A stretch of 64,000 nt of DNA, from contig NC_017506.1 of assembly GCF_000166295.1 (NCBI RefSeq), positions 992,001 through 1,056,000 of the forward strand, read 5' to 3'. Both the position numbers and the translations under genes were made by a program. Below the pieces are notes generated by a model. The model was given only the letters and a program-made list of their open reading frames with translations. It made no database searches and was not told the origin of the DNA. Positions 9,065 to 18,516 of the stretch are shown piece by piece. Every line of letters starts with the position of its first letter. Position 1 is the first letter of the stretch. The DNA comes from Marinobacter adhaerens HP15. GTDB lineage: Bacteria; Pseudomonadota; Gammaproteobacteria; Pseudomonadales; Oleiphilaceae.

Positions 9065-10252
9065 TTGTCGATTTACAGCTCTGTTGTCTCGAACACCATG
9101 CCGAACCGTGTCCTGCCTGTGCTGGGGTGTCTTGCCCTGGCGCTGGTCTGGCTCCTGGACCTGGGCGTCATTCAACCCAACCGCATCGTTCCGGGTACCG
9201 GTCACGGCCTTCTTTCGGCAGTTGGCGGGCTCTGGGCTGGCCTGGTGTCACTGGTTCTGGCTGGCTGCGTTCTGCTGTCTTTTCTGCCGTTGCGCCGGCG
9301 GTACCTGCCGCTTCTGGGCCTGGTAGGCCTCTCCCTGGCGCTGCTGCCCCTATTGTTCGAGGTCTTCGCAGGCCGGCACCTGCCGGAAGACGCACCTTAT
9401 GCGCGTTCATCCATCGGAGCCGGTTTCTGGTGTTTGCTGTTTTTGCTGTCGCTGATGCTGATCGAAATTCTCGGGCGCCTCGGGAGCGGGCGAGGGCTGC
9501 AGCTGATGATACTGGCCGTCATTGTTGGCAGCTGGCTGTGGATCCTTCGAGGCGGTGGGCTGGAAAGTTTGTCGCTGGTTCGGGAATTCAACGCCCGCCC
9601 CGACAAGTTCGAGCAGGCCCTGTGGACTCATCTGGCACTGGCCTTTGGCGCGGTCGGTATCAGCGCCGGACTGGCTTTTTTACTGGCCCTGAAGATGATT
9701 CGTAGTGTGGCCTGGCGCCGTCCCATTCTTGGCGCGGTCAGCTTTCTTCAGACTATTCCCAGCCTGGCGGTATTCGGGTTACTGATTGCGCCGCTCAGTG
9801 CCCTGGCGGCCGCTTTTCCCGCACTGCAGGCCATGGGGATTCGTGGCATTGGCTGGGCTCCGGCCTTGTTGGCTTTGGTGGCTTACAGCCTGTTGCCCAT
9901 GGTGCGCAACACCTTCGTCGCGCTTACCGAGGTGCCCGAAAGCCTCGCCGATGCCGGGCGGGGCATGGGAATGAACGAGCGACAGCTGTTCTTCAAACTC
10001 AAGTTGCCACTGGCGCTTCCCGTGATTGTGGAAGGCGTGCGCATTACCACCATCCAGGCCATTGGCCTGACCGCGGTTGCCGCGCTCATTGGCGCCGGCG
10101 GTTTTGGCAGCTTTATCTTTCAGGGCCTGGGGCAGGCGGCGATGGATCTGGTACTGCTTGGTGCGCTGCCCACCATTGCACTCGCGCTGCTGGCGGATGC
10201 TCTGCTCACCATGCTGGCGGCCAGTCTCAAGCCGACACCGGCGACGGCCTGA
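9065..10252 (+). CDS. yehY: ABC permease, YehY-like
   Basis: This 395-residue inner-membrane permease has an N-terminal extension of several helices followed by a BPD_transp_1 domain. The EAA-type loop is visible in the segment around ESLADAGRGMGMNERQLFF. The TTG at 9065, directly after the preceding stop, is taken as start; an ATG at 9098 is the alternative. Long YehY-type and short YehW-type permeases pair in the heterodimeric OsmU-like transporters. Confidence 0.85.
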   Translation: MSIYSSVVSNTMPNRVLPVLGCLALALVWLLDLGVIQPNRIVPGTGHGLLSAVGGLWAGLVSLVLAGCVLLSFLPLRRRYLPLLGLVGLSLALLPLLFEVFAGRHLPEDAPYARSSIGAGFWCLLFLLSLMLIEILGRLGSGRGLQLMILAVIVGSWLWILRGGGLESLSLVREFNARPDKFEQALWTHLALAFGAVGISAGLAFLLALKMIRSVAWRRPILGAVSFLQTIPSLAVFGLLIAPLSALAAAFPALQAMGIRGIGWAPALLALVAYSLLPMVRNTFVALTEVPESLADAGRGMGMNERQLFFKLKLPLALPVIVEGVRITTIQAIGLTAVAALIGAGGFGSFIFQGLGQAAMDLVLLGALPTIALALLADALLTMLAASLKPTPATA

Positions 10253-10272
10253 CAGGAGAGGGATAAGCCCGG

Positions 10273-11220
10273 ATGATCGAACTGAAAAACGTTACCCGCC
10301 GCTTTGGCGATGCCGTGGCGGTGGACCGGATAAACCTCACGGTCGAAACCGGCGAAGTGTGCGTGCTGGTGGGAAGCTCTGGCTGCGGCAAGTCGACCAC
10401 CCTGCGGATGATCAACCAGTTGCTGCCCCACAGTGAGGGGCAGATCCTGGTGGACGGTAACGATGTTACCGCCATGAACCCTGAGCAGCTGCGGTTGAAC
10501 ATGGGCTATGTGATTCAGGGCACGGGGCTGTTCCCACATTGGACGGTGGCCCGCAATATCGCCATGGTACCCCAGCTTCTGAAATGGCCTCGGGAGCGGG
10601 TCGACGAGCGCGTGCATGAGTTGCTGACGCTGCTGGATCTGGACCCGGCCACCCACGCCAACAAATATCCCCAGCAATTGTCCGGCGGGCAGGCTCAAAG
10701 GGTAGGCGTTGCCAGGGCGTTGGCCGCCAACCCCAATATTCTGCTGATGGACGAACCCTTCGGTGCGCTGGATGCCATCACGCGGGAAAACCTGCAGCTG
10801 GAAATGCTGCGTATCCAGAGTCAGCTGCGGAAAACCACGGTCTTTGTAACCCACGATATTGACGAGGCCCTGCGGCTGGCGACCCGCATTGCCGTGATGG
10901 ACCAGGGCCGGATTATCCAGCACGACACGCCGGAGAACATTCTCCGGCGACCCGCCTCCGTTTTTGTAGAGAATCTCGTGGGCAAGCAGGACCGCGGCCT
11001 GAAACTGATGAGCCTGCATACAGTGCGTGATCTGATGGAGGCTCACCCTCAGCCCAGAGAGCCGGAACCCGGCGCCGACGGCCTCAAGGAAGACGACAGC
11101 CTGCGAGTGGCTCTTTCAATCATGCTCTGGCAGAACTGGAGCCAGGTGCCGGTGTTCAATGCCGATGGCCAGGAAACCGGAACCATCACCCGTGACCGCA
11201 TTATCCAGGAAGGTGCCTGA
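10273..11220 (+). CDS. yehX: ABC ATPase, YehX/OpuCA-like, with C-terminal CBS-like region
   Basis: This 315-residue ATPase has Walker A GSSGCGKST (from residue 34), a Q-loop, signature LSGGQAQRVGVARAL, Walker [13 protein letters not shown] and the switch histidine in VTHDIDEA. The last 70 residues resemble a single CBS motif, as in OpuA/OpuC ATPases, where it senses ionic strength. Its stop shares one base with the start of the next permease (TGATG). Confidence 0.9.
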   Translation: MIELKNVTRRFGDAVAVDRINLTVETGEVCVLVGSSGCGKSTTLRMINQLLPHSEGQILVDGNDVTAMNPEQLRLNMGYVIQGTGLFPHWTVARNIAMVPQLLKWPRERVDERVHELLTLLDLDPATHANKYPQQLSGGQAQRVGVARALAANPNILLMDEPFGALDAITRENLQLEMLRIQSQLRKTTVFVTHDIDEALRLATRIAVMDQGRIIQHDTPENILRRPASVFVENLVGKQDRGLKLMSLHTVRDLMEAHPQPREPEPGADGLKEDDSLRVALSIMLWQNWSQVPVFNADGQETGTITRDRIIQEGA

Positions 11221-11963
11221 TGCGGGTCTGGTTGCCGCCTGTGATGCTGACTGTGCTCCTCTGTGCCCTGAGCGCGGGCATGCCGGCTCTCGAACCGCTT
11301 TTCGAGTGGGTGCAGCCCGATAAACAGAATGTGATCTACGAGCGGGAGAGCTTTCTTTTTCTGCTCCAGAACCATCTGATGCTGGTGGTGATTTCCGCCC
11401 TGGTTGGAACCGTCGCTGCGGTTGCCGGAGGTATCTTCGCCACGCGCCCGGCTGGGCGGGACTTTCTGCCGCTGGTTAGCCAGATTGCCTCTATCGGCCA
11501 GACCTTCCCGCCGGTGGCGGTTCTTGCCCTGGCGGTGCCGGTTCTCGGGTTTGGTGAGGCGCCGATTCTGGTGGCGCTGATTCTGTATGGATTGCTGCCC
11601 ATTCTGCGCAATACCCTGGCCGGCTTGGAGGGTGTCGATGCCACAGTGAGGCAGGCGGCGCTGGGTATGGGCATGTCGCCTTTTCAGGTGCTGTTGCAGG
11701 TGGAGTTGCCGCTGGCGGGCAGGGTGATCCTGGCCGGTATTCGGACCTCGGTAACCATCAATATTGCAACGGCCGCCATTGGCTCAACCATCGGTGCCCG
11801 AACCCTGGGGGATCCGGTGATCGCCGGTCTCGTCAATGGCAACACAGCCTACGTGTTGCAGGGCGCGATTCTGATTGGCATGCTCGCGCTGACGGTGGAC
11901 AGCCTGTTCGAGGCCGCTGAGCGGGTCTGGGACCGCCGGTTTCTGCCCCAGACCGCAGGCTGA
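11220..11963 (+). CDS. yehW: ABC permease, YehW-like
   Basis: This 247-residue permease has about six helices. The cytoplasmic coupling loop lies around ATVRQAALGMGMSPFQVLLQ, and a GARTLGDPVIAGL segment is typical of the ProW/OpuB group. It completes a four-gene operon with the same gene order and sizes as E. coli yehZYXW. No clear terminator follows. Confidence 0.88.
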   Translation: MRVWLPPVMLTVLLCALSAGMPALEPLFEWVQPDKQNVIYERESFLFLLQNHLMLVVISALVGTVAAVAGGIFATRPAGRDFLPLVSQIASIGQTFPPVAVLALAVPVLGFGEAPILVALILYGLLPILRNTLAGLEGVDATVRQAALGMGMSPFQVLLQVELPLAGRVILAGIRTSVTINIATAAIGSTIGARTLGDPVIAGLVNGNTAYVLQGAILIGMLALTVDSLFEAAERVWDRRFLPQTAG

Positions 11964-12049
11964 TCGCTGGAGCAGGCCATCCGCTGCTTTAAAAATCTTG
12001 CTTTGATGTCTAGTCTGACGAAGATGGACAGCGCAAGGAGCACAGCGGA

Positions 12050-13321
12050 ATGAAGTTTCCTTCGAGCACGTCATTTGCACTCCTCGGCGCAGCACTGATC
12101 GCGATCAGCTATGGTCTGGCGCGCTTTGCGTTCGGTCTGTTCGTTCCCCCGATCCGGGATGACCTGGGGCTGGCGCCGGATGTGATCGGTGTGATCGGTG
12201 CGCTGCCGCTGATCAGTTTCGTATTCGCTACCCTGGTGGCTCCGCTCTCGGCAAATCGTCTTGGTGCCCGCAATACCGCCATGGCATCCGGTATTTTTGG
12301 TGTTGTTGGCCTGGCGCTGATTAGCCAGGCCGTGGGGGCCGTCTCCCTCGGGGTGGGTGTTGTTCTCTGTGGTATCTGCACGGGCCTGATGATGCCGGCT
12401 CTCACAGCCGCCATGCAGGCGTTGGTGAGACGCTCGCTCCACGGCCGGGTAAGCTCGGTGATGAACGCGGGCACCAGTATCGGTGTCGTCGTTGCTGTGC
12501 CGACGATCCTGTTCCTCGCCGGGGCCTGGCGCTATGCCTACGCGTCCTTTGCCGTGCTGGCGGTAATTGGCGTGATTGCCACCTGGTTCTTCATTCCGTC
12601 TGTATCCCGTGTTGTGCCCGCCAATGCTGCGCCGGCGCAGCCAATCAGTGCGGATCAATGGTGGCGACTGCTCAGGCTCTCGCTGTTCGCGTTCATGATG
12701 GGCTTTGTCTCCGCCGCCTACTGGATTTTCGCACCCGATCTCGTGGTTAATCTGGGATCCATGCCATCCGATGCCACGGCATGGCTGTGGCTGGGGGTCG
12801 GTATTGCTGGCCTTGGCGGCGCGGTGGTGGCCGATCTGGCTGACCGGAACAACCCACCGGTTACCCAGGCCCTGATGCTGATGACACTGGCCGCGAGCCT
12901 GGCGTTGTTGGCGGCCAGCCCCGACAACCTGATGATTTCGGCGTTTTCAGCACTGGTGTTTGGTCTGGCCTACATGAGTCTGACCGGGCTGTACCTGATG
13001 ACCGGCATTCGCCTGCTGCCGGGGCGGCTGTCCATGGGCCCCGTACTGCCTTTCATGGCAGTATCACTGGGCCAGGCGGCCGGCTCGCCGATAGTCGGTA
13101 TGCTTGTGGGCAAGGTGGGTTACGCCGATGCCTTCGCCATGTTCTGCGCCATCGGCATTATCGTGGCCATGTTGTCGCCGCTCTATCCAAGGCATCTGGA
13201 ATACGAACCGGATGATGAGACCGAAGAGGATACCGGTCTGCAGGCCGCCTACGACTATCAGCTGCAGAACGAGGAGGGCGAGCCCCTGTCGCCGGTCACC
13301 GGTAAGACCGAGAGCTATTAG
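12050..13321 (+). CDS. MFS transporter
   Basis: This 423-residue protein has 12 predicted helices in two six-helix halves and a hydrophilic acidic C-terminal tail of about 45 residues. The N-terminus (GLARFAFGLFVPPIRDDLGL) and the loop VRRSLHGRVSS, in place of the usual motif A, resemble the YbfB/CynX-like branch of the major facilitator superfamily. The substrate is unknown. It has an SD-like GGAG, and its 3' end faces the minus-strand gene ending at 13340. Confidence 0.85.
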   Translation: MKFPSSTSFALLGAALIAISYGLARFAFGLFVPPIRDDLGLAPDVIGVIGALPLISFVFATLVAPLSANRLGARNTAMASGIFGVVGLALISQAVGAVSLGVGVVLCGICTGLMMPALTAAMQALVRRSLHGRVSSVMNAGTSIGVVVAVPTILFLAGAWRYAYASFAVLAVIGVIATWFFIPSVSRVVPANAAPAQPISADQWWRLLRLSLFAFMMGFVSAAYWIFAPDLVVNLGSMPSDATAWLWLGVGIAGLGGAVVADLADRNNPPVTQALMLMTLAASLALLAASPDNLMISAFSALVFGLAYMSLTGLYLMTGIRLLPGRLSMGPVLPFMAVSLGQAAGSPIVGMLVGKVGYADAFAMFCAIGIIVAMLSPLYPRHLEYEPDDETEEDTGLQAAYDYQLQNEEGEPLSPVTGKTESY

Positions 13322-13339
13322 GGTGGATAGCCGAGAGTG

Positions 13340-15325
13340 TTATTCCTCGGATGTATCTCCCGGCGCCGCCCAGCTTGTGTAGCCCAGGTCCATAACCCGG
13401 GCGACTTCCTCATCGGGTATCGCCGAGAGGTCGCCCAGTTCCAGCGGGTCATAGTGGAAGGCGTACAGTCGAGACGTGAATTCGGCCACGGGCAGGGAAG
13501 CTTCACCGCGAAACTCGCCATTGCCATGGGTTGAGCAGGTAATGCCCTGGCCCCAGTTCTGGCCGCTGTCGTTGTTGGGGTTGAAAAAGTACACCCGCAT
13601 CTCGTTCTTCGGGCTCAGGGCAACCCGCAGGATATTGATGGCGTGCCGGCCAACAAAGCGGGCGGCGCTGTCTGTTACAGCAATCCCTGCAGGCTGGGCG
13701 TGAATGACCGGTATGTTGCCGTTGTAGAAGGGGTGATAGCTCGCGTAGAAATGCCGGATAAACCCCTCGTAGTCTTTCACCTCGCCGGTTTTTACGTCGG
13801 CGACCACGCGAAAGCCGTGGCTGACCCACCAGCCGTAGAACTCCGGGTTGATCCAGCGATGGGCGTCGTCGTCCCGGGTTTCACAGCGGCGCCACATCTC
13901 GCCGTAGAGGCGATCAAGATGGGGTATGAGCACGAGCGATACCGGGTCCACATCCACCGGCGTGCCCTTCACCAGACCGGGTTCCAGATCGCGGGAAGAA
14001 ACCTCCTGCCCTTCAAAGCGGCTCAGTACTTCGTTGTCGCGTGCTGCCCAGGCCAGGACTTGCAACAGGTAATCCGCCTCGTTTGACGCCCACATGGAGA
14101 GGCCAATGGCAGACTGGCAGGTGGGGTTGTTGCCCTGACCAACGCCCAGCGGCTGGCCCAGCAGGTTGATAACCCCGGCCAGCAGGAATACCCGGGGTGG
14201 CCGGGCATCGCCGAACGCCTCTCTCAGGGCTTGATCGGTTTCCGCAGAGGGCTTCAGTTTGATTTGCCGCCACAGGGCCTGGGCCACCGAGGGTGTAAAC
14301 AGCGATCCACGCTCCAGCATCATGGTCAGGCCATAGACGGCCTGGCAGGTTTCCGGATAGATGGCCTCGTCAATCAGGGCATGGACCAGATCGGTGTAAC
14401 AGTAGAGATCGTCCAGCCCGGTCATGGTCAGCCCCAGTGTGTTGGGGATGAGATCGTCCTGGCCGCTGGCGCGCAGGAACCGGAGCATCACCGCGTGGTA
14501 GGGAGAGGCAAGGCCGGTGTCGAACATGCTGCGGGCAAAGTAGGTGGCTTCGGAGGAGAGCGCCACGTCGTCCATGTCTTTCAAACGCTGCTCGTAAACG
14601 GCAAGGCCGGGGTCCTCGGCGCTGGCAGGTGTGGGGGCAAAGAGGGCCTTCACCAGCCGCGTGGCATCGGCATTGCGTCCGGTTTTGATGTCGGGGTCGT
14701 AAAGGCATTTGGCGATCTGCCCGATCATTTCCCGAATACTGTCGACCTGCACCGGCCCCTGGTCCAGCAATCGCCAGACTTCCGCCACCAGGCTGTCCAA
14801 TAGGCTTTCATAACCGAGGTGGGAGATCAGGTACCGATAGAGTTCCTGAACGATGGTGCCAAGTTGCTTGGGTCTTTCACGATCGGCTTCGGTGAGCTGG
14901 CCAGACAGCAGGTCCAGGTTTAATGCCATCACCTGGGTGAGAAAGTGGCGTGCCTGCTCAGCAGAAATTCCGGGATGGAAGTATTTGCCACGGGTGACGG
15001 CCAGCATGCGCAGTTCGCTGATCGCCTCGACAATGGTGGTAACTGCACCCGCCTCCCTCAGAGAGTGTTTGGCGAGCGCCGGTTGCAGCAGGGCTGGCCG
15101 GGCCCAGTCGCTGGTGCCGAAAATGCCAGCGGATTCGAGCGACCTTACGCGCCGGTAGATGGCGTCGAAGCCGCCTGGCAGCGTCATTAGCATCCGTGTG
15201 CGCTCCAGGAGACTGAGACTGGAGGCTTTGGGGTCCGATTTGCGGGCGCGGGCAAATTCTGCCAGCGCCATGTCGAATTGTATCAATGCCGGCTTGAGCG
15301 CAGGATCTGCGTCTTGGCGCTCCAT
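13340..15325 (-). CDS. Uncharacterised protein with predicted papain-like catalytic triad
   Basis: This 661-residue protein has no signal peptide or membrane helix and no annotation that I know. Residues 1-350 are mostly helical. The C-terminal half carries a papain-like signature: GQGNNPTCQSA with Cys403 on a predicted helix start and Gln397 exactly six residues before it (as papain Gln19/Cys25). GRHAINIL follows with His561, and VYFFNPNNDSGQNWGQG places Asn582 after a strand. It is the second gene of an operon with a DUF2959 lipoprotein, 21 bp downstream. The peptidase assignment is inferred from motif spacing; a transglutaminase or inactive fold is possible. Confidence 0.75.
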   Translation of the reverse strand: MERQDADPALKPALIQFDMALAEFARARKSDPKASSLSLLERTRMLMTLPGGFDAIYRRVRSLESAGIFGTSDWARPALLQPALAKHSLREAGAVTTIVEAISELRMLAVTRGKYFHPGISAEQARHFLTQVMALNLDLLSGQLTEADRERPKQLGTIVQELYRYLISHLGYESLLDSLVAEVWRLLDQGPVQVDSIREMIGQIAKCLYDPDIKTGRNADATRLVKALFAPTPASAEDPGLAVYEQRLKDMDDVALSSEATYFARSMFDTGLASPYHAVMLRFLRASGQDDLIPNTLGLTMTGLDDLYCYTDLVHALIDEAIYPETCQAVYGLTMMLERGSLFTPSVAQALWRQIKLKPSAETDQALREAFGDARPPRVFLLAGVINLLGQPLGVGQGNNPTCQSAIGLSMWASNEADYLLQVLAWAARDNEVLSRFEGQEVSSRDLEPGLVKGTPVDVDPVSLVLIPHLDRLYGEMWRRCETRDDDAHRWINPEFYGWWVSHGFRVVADVKTGEVKDYEGFIRHFYASYHPFYNGNIPVIHAQPAGIAVTDSAARFVGRHAINILRVALSPKNEMRVYFFNPNNDSGQNWGQGITCSTHGNGEFRGEASLPVAEFTSRLYAFHYDPLELGDLSAIPDEEVARVMDLGYTSWAAPGDTSEE

Positions 15326-15346
15326 AGCGTTGGCTCCCTTGAGGTA

Positions 15347-16033
15347 TTACCCGCCCTGGCGAAAGCGTTGAATAAAGGCTTCAGACTCCGCGATTGATTG
15401 TTCCATATTGCGAATCAGGGAATCCACATCCTGACGGATGCTCACCAGTTCGTTTTCCAGCGAACCGATCGCCTGGGCATTCAGATTATGCTTAAGGTAC
15501 AGCACCTGATCCTCAAATGCCTGCAGCACCGGTTCCATTCTGTCCTCGGCGTCGTGCATCCGGCTGATCAGCTGGCCGTACTGGACGCGGGTCTCTTTCA
15601 GCTGCTGTTCGCTGCTGCGGCGCAGTGACGCGCTTTCGTACAGGCTGAGCTCGTCTTCCCATTCATCGAACAGGTCCTCGGCGACTTCTTCTACTTTGTC
15701 GATCCGGTCTCTAACCTCTTCGGCACTCGCCAGGCTGTCTTCGTAGGCATCGCTGATTTCGGCATATTGTTCCTTGAGCTCGGTGTCAGGCGTGTCCACC
15801 ACACTCTGGAAACGCTCAAGCGACGAACGGAAGGTTTCCTGGGCGTCGTTCTGGCTGTCCCGGGCATCTTCGACTCTATCCACCAGGATGTCTCGCTTTT
15901 CATACCCGAATTTTTCCATGGTTTTGTAGTACACCGTGGAGCACCCGCCAAGGAGCACCGCGCTGAGCAATAGCACCCAGACACGTTGAAGGCTGATTTT
16001 TGTTTTCGAGTAGTCGGTTGCGGGGCTGGGCAT
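15347..16033 (-). CDS. DUF2959 lipoprotein, coiled-coil
   Basis: This 228-residue protein has a signal peptide with lipobox LLGGC (Cys31), so it should be lipid-anchored. The rest is highly charged and almost wholly helical with heptad-like spacing, consistent with long coiled coils, which is the DUF2959 pattern. It precedes the papain-like gene by 21 bp on the same strand, suggesting a shared role in or near the envelope. Function is unknown. Confidence 0.8.
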   Translation of the reverse strand: MPSPATDYSKTKISLQRVWVLLLSAVLLGGCSTVYYKTMEKFGYEKRDILVDRVEDARDSQNDAQETFRSSLERFQSVVDTPDTELKEQYAEISDAYEDSLASAEEVRDRIDKVEEVAEDLFDEWEDELSLYESASLRRSSEQQLKETRVQYGQLISRMHDAEDRMEPVLQAFEDQVLYLKHNLNAQAIGSLENELVSIRQDVDSLIRNMEQSIAESEAFIQRFRQGG

Positions 16034-16123
16034 AGGGGCGTCTCCGGTTGCATGCTAATCACAGAAGTGAAGCATGGCGGTGGAGCGCTGACAAGCACGT
16101 ATTCGGCCTTGATTCGCTGGAGC

Positions 16124-16161
16124 GGAAAACGACAAACCCCGGCAAGTGCCGGGGTTTGTCG
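16124..16161 (-). terminator. Rho-independent terminator after the liu operon
   Basis: A perfect 14-bp stem (CGACAAACCCCGGC and its complement) with an AAGT loop occupies 16130-16161. On the minus strand it is followed by GTTTTC. It lies 25 bp past the stop of the acyl-CoA synthetase and ends the long minus-strand leucine-degradation transcript. Confidence 0.85.
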
Positions 16162-16185
16162 GTTCAACAAAAGCAGGGACCGTGG

Positions 16186-17874
16186 TTATTTCTTGAGTCC
16201 CATCTCCTCGATTGAAATCTCCCGCATCTTGAATTTCTGGATCTTCCCGGTGACGGTCATCGGGAATTCGTCCACGAACTTGTAGTTCTTCGGGATCTTG
16301 AAGTGAGCGATCTTGCCCTTGCAGAAGGCCTGCAGGTCCTCGGCTGTGACTGGCGCCGCGTCTGGAGCCAGCTTCACCCAGGCAATAAGCTCTTCGCCGT
16401 ACTTGTCATCGGGAATGCCGGTTACCTGCACTTCTTCGATGGCCGGGTGGGTGTAGAGGAACTCTTCGATTTCTTTCGGGTAGATGTTCTCGCCACCGCG
16501 GATGACCATATCCTTGATGCGGCCAACGATCTGGACATAGCCTTCTTCGTCCATGGTGGCCAGATCGCCCGTGTGCATCCATCCGGCGCTGTCGATGGCT
16601 TCGCGGGTTTTCTCTTCGTTGTTCCAGTACTTCAGCATCACGCTGTAGCCACGGGTGCAAAGTTCGCCGATCTCGCCACGCGGAACCACGTTGCCGGTGC
16701 CCGGATCAACGATCTTGGTTTCCAGGTGCGGCTGGGTGCGGCCCACGGTGGTGACCTGCTTCTCGAACGGATCCAGGGAGCTGGTCTGGGTGGAAACCGG
16801 GCTGGTTTCGGTCATGCCGTAGGCAATCTGAACCTCTTTCATGTTCATCTTGCCGTTGACCTTCTTCATGACCTCTGCCGGGCAGATGGACCCCGCCATG
16901 ATGCCGGTGCGCAGGCTGGAAAGGTCATAGGTCTCGAATTCCGGCTCGGCCAGTTCGGCAATGAACATGGTGGGCACGCCGTACAGGGCGGTGGCCTTTT
17001 CCTGGTGCACGGCCTGCAAGACGGACTTGGGCTCGAAGCCTTCGCCGGGATAAATCATGGTAGAACCGTGGGTGATACAGCCCAGGTTGCCCATGACCAT
17101 GCCGAAGCAGTGGTAAAGGGGCACCGGGATCACCAGGCGGTCTTTCTCGGTCAGGAGCTGGCTCTCGCCCACAAAGTACCCGTTATTCAGGATGTTGTGG
17201 TGGGTGAGGGTAGCGCCTTTCGGGTTGCCGGTGGTGCCGGAGGTGAACTGGATGTTAATGGGGTCATCAAACTGCAGTTCGCCCTGGCGTTTTACCAGAT
17301 CGTCCTGGGACACGTCGCTTGAGAAGCCGAGGAATTCCTTCCAGGTCCACATGCCGTCGTGCTTGTCTTCGTGCACATTGATCACAGCCCGCAGTTCCGG
17401 AACGTGGTCGGCCTTGAGCTTGCCGGGGGAGCTTCGCTTCAGCTCCGGGGCCAGCTCGTAGATCATCTCGCGGTAATTGGAGGCTTTGAAGCTGTCGGCC
17501 GTCACCAGGGTGGTGATACCAGCCAGGTTGAGGGCGTATTGCAGTTCGTGGACACCGTAAGCCGGGTTGATGTTCACCAGGATGGCACCGACTTTGGCGG
17601 TGGCGAACTGGGTAACGGTCCACTCATAGCGGTTGGGTGACCAGATGCCCACGCGGTCGCCGCGTTTGACGCCAATGGCCATGAAGGCACGGGCGGCTTC
17701 GTCGACTTTTTCAACAAACTCTTTGTAGGTCCAGCGAATGTCCTGGTGCAGGCACACCAGGGCTTCGTTGTCCGGGTATTTCTCGGCGGTGCGGTCGAGC
17801 ATTTCACCGATGGTCATGCCCAGCAGGGGCACTTCCGCGGTTCCGCTGGTATAACTTGGTAGAGTCTTGCTCAT
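16186..17874 (-). CDS. Acyl-CoA synthetase (AMP-forming)
   Basis: This 562-residue member of the ANL superfamily has the P-loop [16 protein letters not shown], the YGMTE adenylate motif, [19 protein letters not shown] and the A10 lysine in GKIQKFK. It activates a carboxylic acid to the acyl-CoA via the acyl-AMP. As last gene of the liu operon it probably activates short branched or terpenoid-derived acids that enter the same pathway; the exact substrate is not visible. A strong SD (GGAGG) precedes the ATG. Confidence 0.88.
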   Translation of the reverse strand: MSKTLPSYTSGTAEVPLLGMTIGEMLDRTAEKYPDNEALVCLHQDIRWTYKEFVEKVDEAARAFMAIGVKRGDRVGIWSPNRYEWTVTQFATAKVGAILVNINPAYGVHELQYALNLAGITTLVTADSFKASNYREMIYELAPELKRSSPGKLKADHVPELRAVINVHEDKHDGMWTWKEFLGFSSDVSQDDLVKRQGELQFDDPINIQFTSGTTGNPKGATLTHHNILNNGYFVGESQLLTEKDRLVIPVPLYHCFGMVMGNLGCITHGSTMIYPGEGFEPKSVLQAVHQEKATALYGVPTMFIAELAEPEFETYDLSSLRTGIMAGSICPAEVMKKVNGKMNMKEVQIAYGMTETSPVSTQTSSLDPFEKQVTTVGRTQPHLETKIVDPGTGNVVPRGEIGELCTRGYSVMLKYWNNEEKTREAIDSAGWMHTGDLATMDEEGYVQIVGRIKDMVIRGGENIYPKEIEEFLYTHPAIEEVQVTGIPDDKYGEELIAWVKLAPDAAPVTAEDLQAFCKGKIAHFKIPKNYKFVDEFPMTVTGKIQKFKMREISIEEMGLKK

Positions 17875-17926
17875 ATCTCTGCCTCCATTGTTTTTGTATT
17901 CGAGGGCGAGCAGGGTGGTTTACCTG

Positions 17927-18502
17927 CTAGCGACTCTGACTGTGATATTCGGGGTTCGGTTGCATATCGCTGGCAATCGCCACCCGGTTGGACATGTTGT
18001 AAAAACCGATCAGGTTGCTGAGATCCCAAATGCCGCGGTCACTCAGACCGGCATCCCGCAGGGCCTGGATGTCGTCTTCGGTGACGGTGGCCGGGGAGCG
18101 GGTAAGGTGGGATGCAAAATCCAGCATCGCCCGCTGGCGCTTGTCGAGTTTGGCGCTGCGGTAGTTCATCACCATGTGCTCTCCCAGCTGGGGATCGCCG
18201 CTCAGCACCCGCACGGCAGCGCCGTGGGCGACCAGGCAGTAGAAGCATTTGTTCTCGGAGGAAACCACCACGGCCACCATTTCCCGCTCCAGCTTGGAGA
18301 GTTCACCTTCGCCGAGCATGAGCTCGTTGTACAGGCGGGTGAAGCCGTCCAGCTGTTTGAGGTTCTGGCTGTAGGCGGTGAGTACGTTCGGGATCATGCC
18401 CAGCTTTTCCTGGCAGATCTGGAAGTACTTCTGAGTGTCCTCCGGCATGTCGCTGATCTCGGGAATCGGCAGATCCAGCGCGACCACATTCTTGTTGCTC
18501 AT
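17927..18502 (-). CDS. AhpD-like / peroxidase-related carboxymuconolactone decarboxylase-fold protein
   Basis: This 191-residue helical protein has the AhpD-type redox site CFYC (Cys86, Cys89) followed by His93. This is the pattern of the uncharacterised peroxidase-related family in the CMD/AhpD fold. It sits inside the leucine operon, 14 bp after the HMG-CoA lyase gene and 52 bp before the synthetase. It may protect flavoprotein steps from peroxides, which is inference. Confidence 0.8.
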   Translation of the reverse strand: MSNKNVVALDLPIPEISDMPEDTQKYFQICQEKLGMIPNVLTAYSQNLKQLDGFTRLYNELMLGEGELSKLEREMVAVVVSSENKCFYCLVAHGAAVRVLSGDPQLGEHMVMNYRSAKLDKRQRAMLDFASHLTRSPATVTEDDIQALRDAGLSDRGIWDLSNLIGFYNMSNRVAIASDMQPNPEYHSQSR

Positions 18503-18516
18503 AACTACTCCTGGTT

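Noticed and set aside
7985..9205. 406-codon minus-strand frame over the binding protein and promoter region
   Set aside because: It overlaps the yehZ-like gene and its upstream region and lacks any domain or ribosome site.
11969..11995. Possible terminator after yehW
   Set aside because: Only a 5-bp stem (AGCAG/CTGCT) with a short T run; too weak to annotate.
12050..13321. MFS gene as a cyanate transporter (CynX)
   Set aside because: Similar in broad family only. It is 20 kb from cynS, and the cyanate operon has its own ABC transporter.
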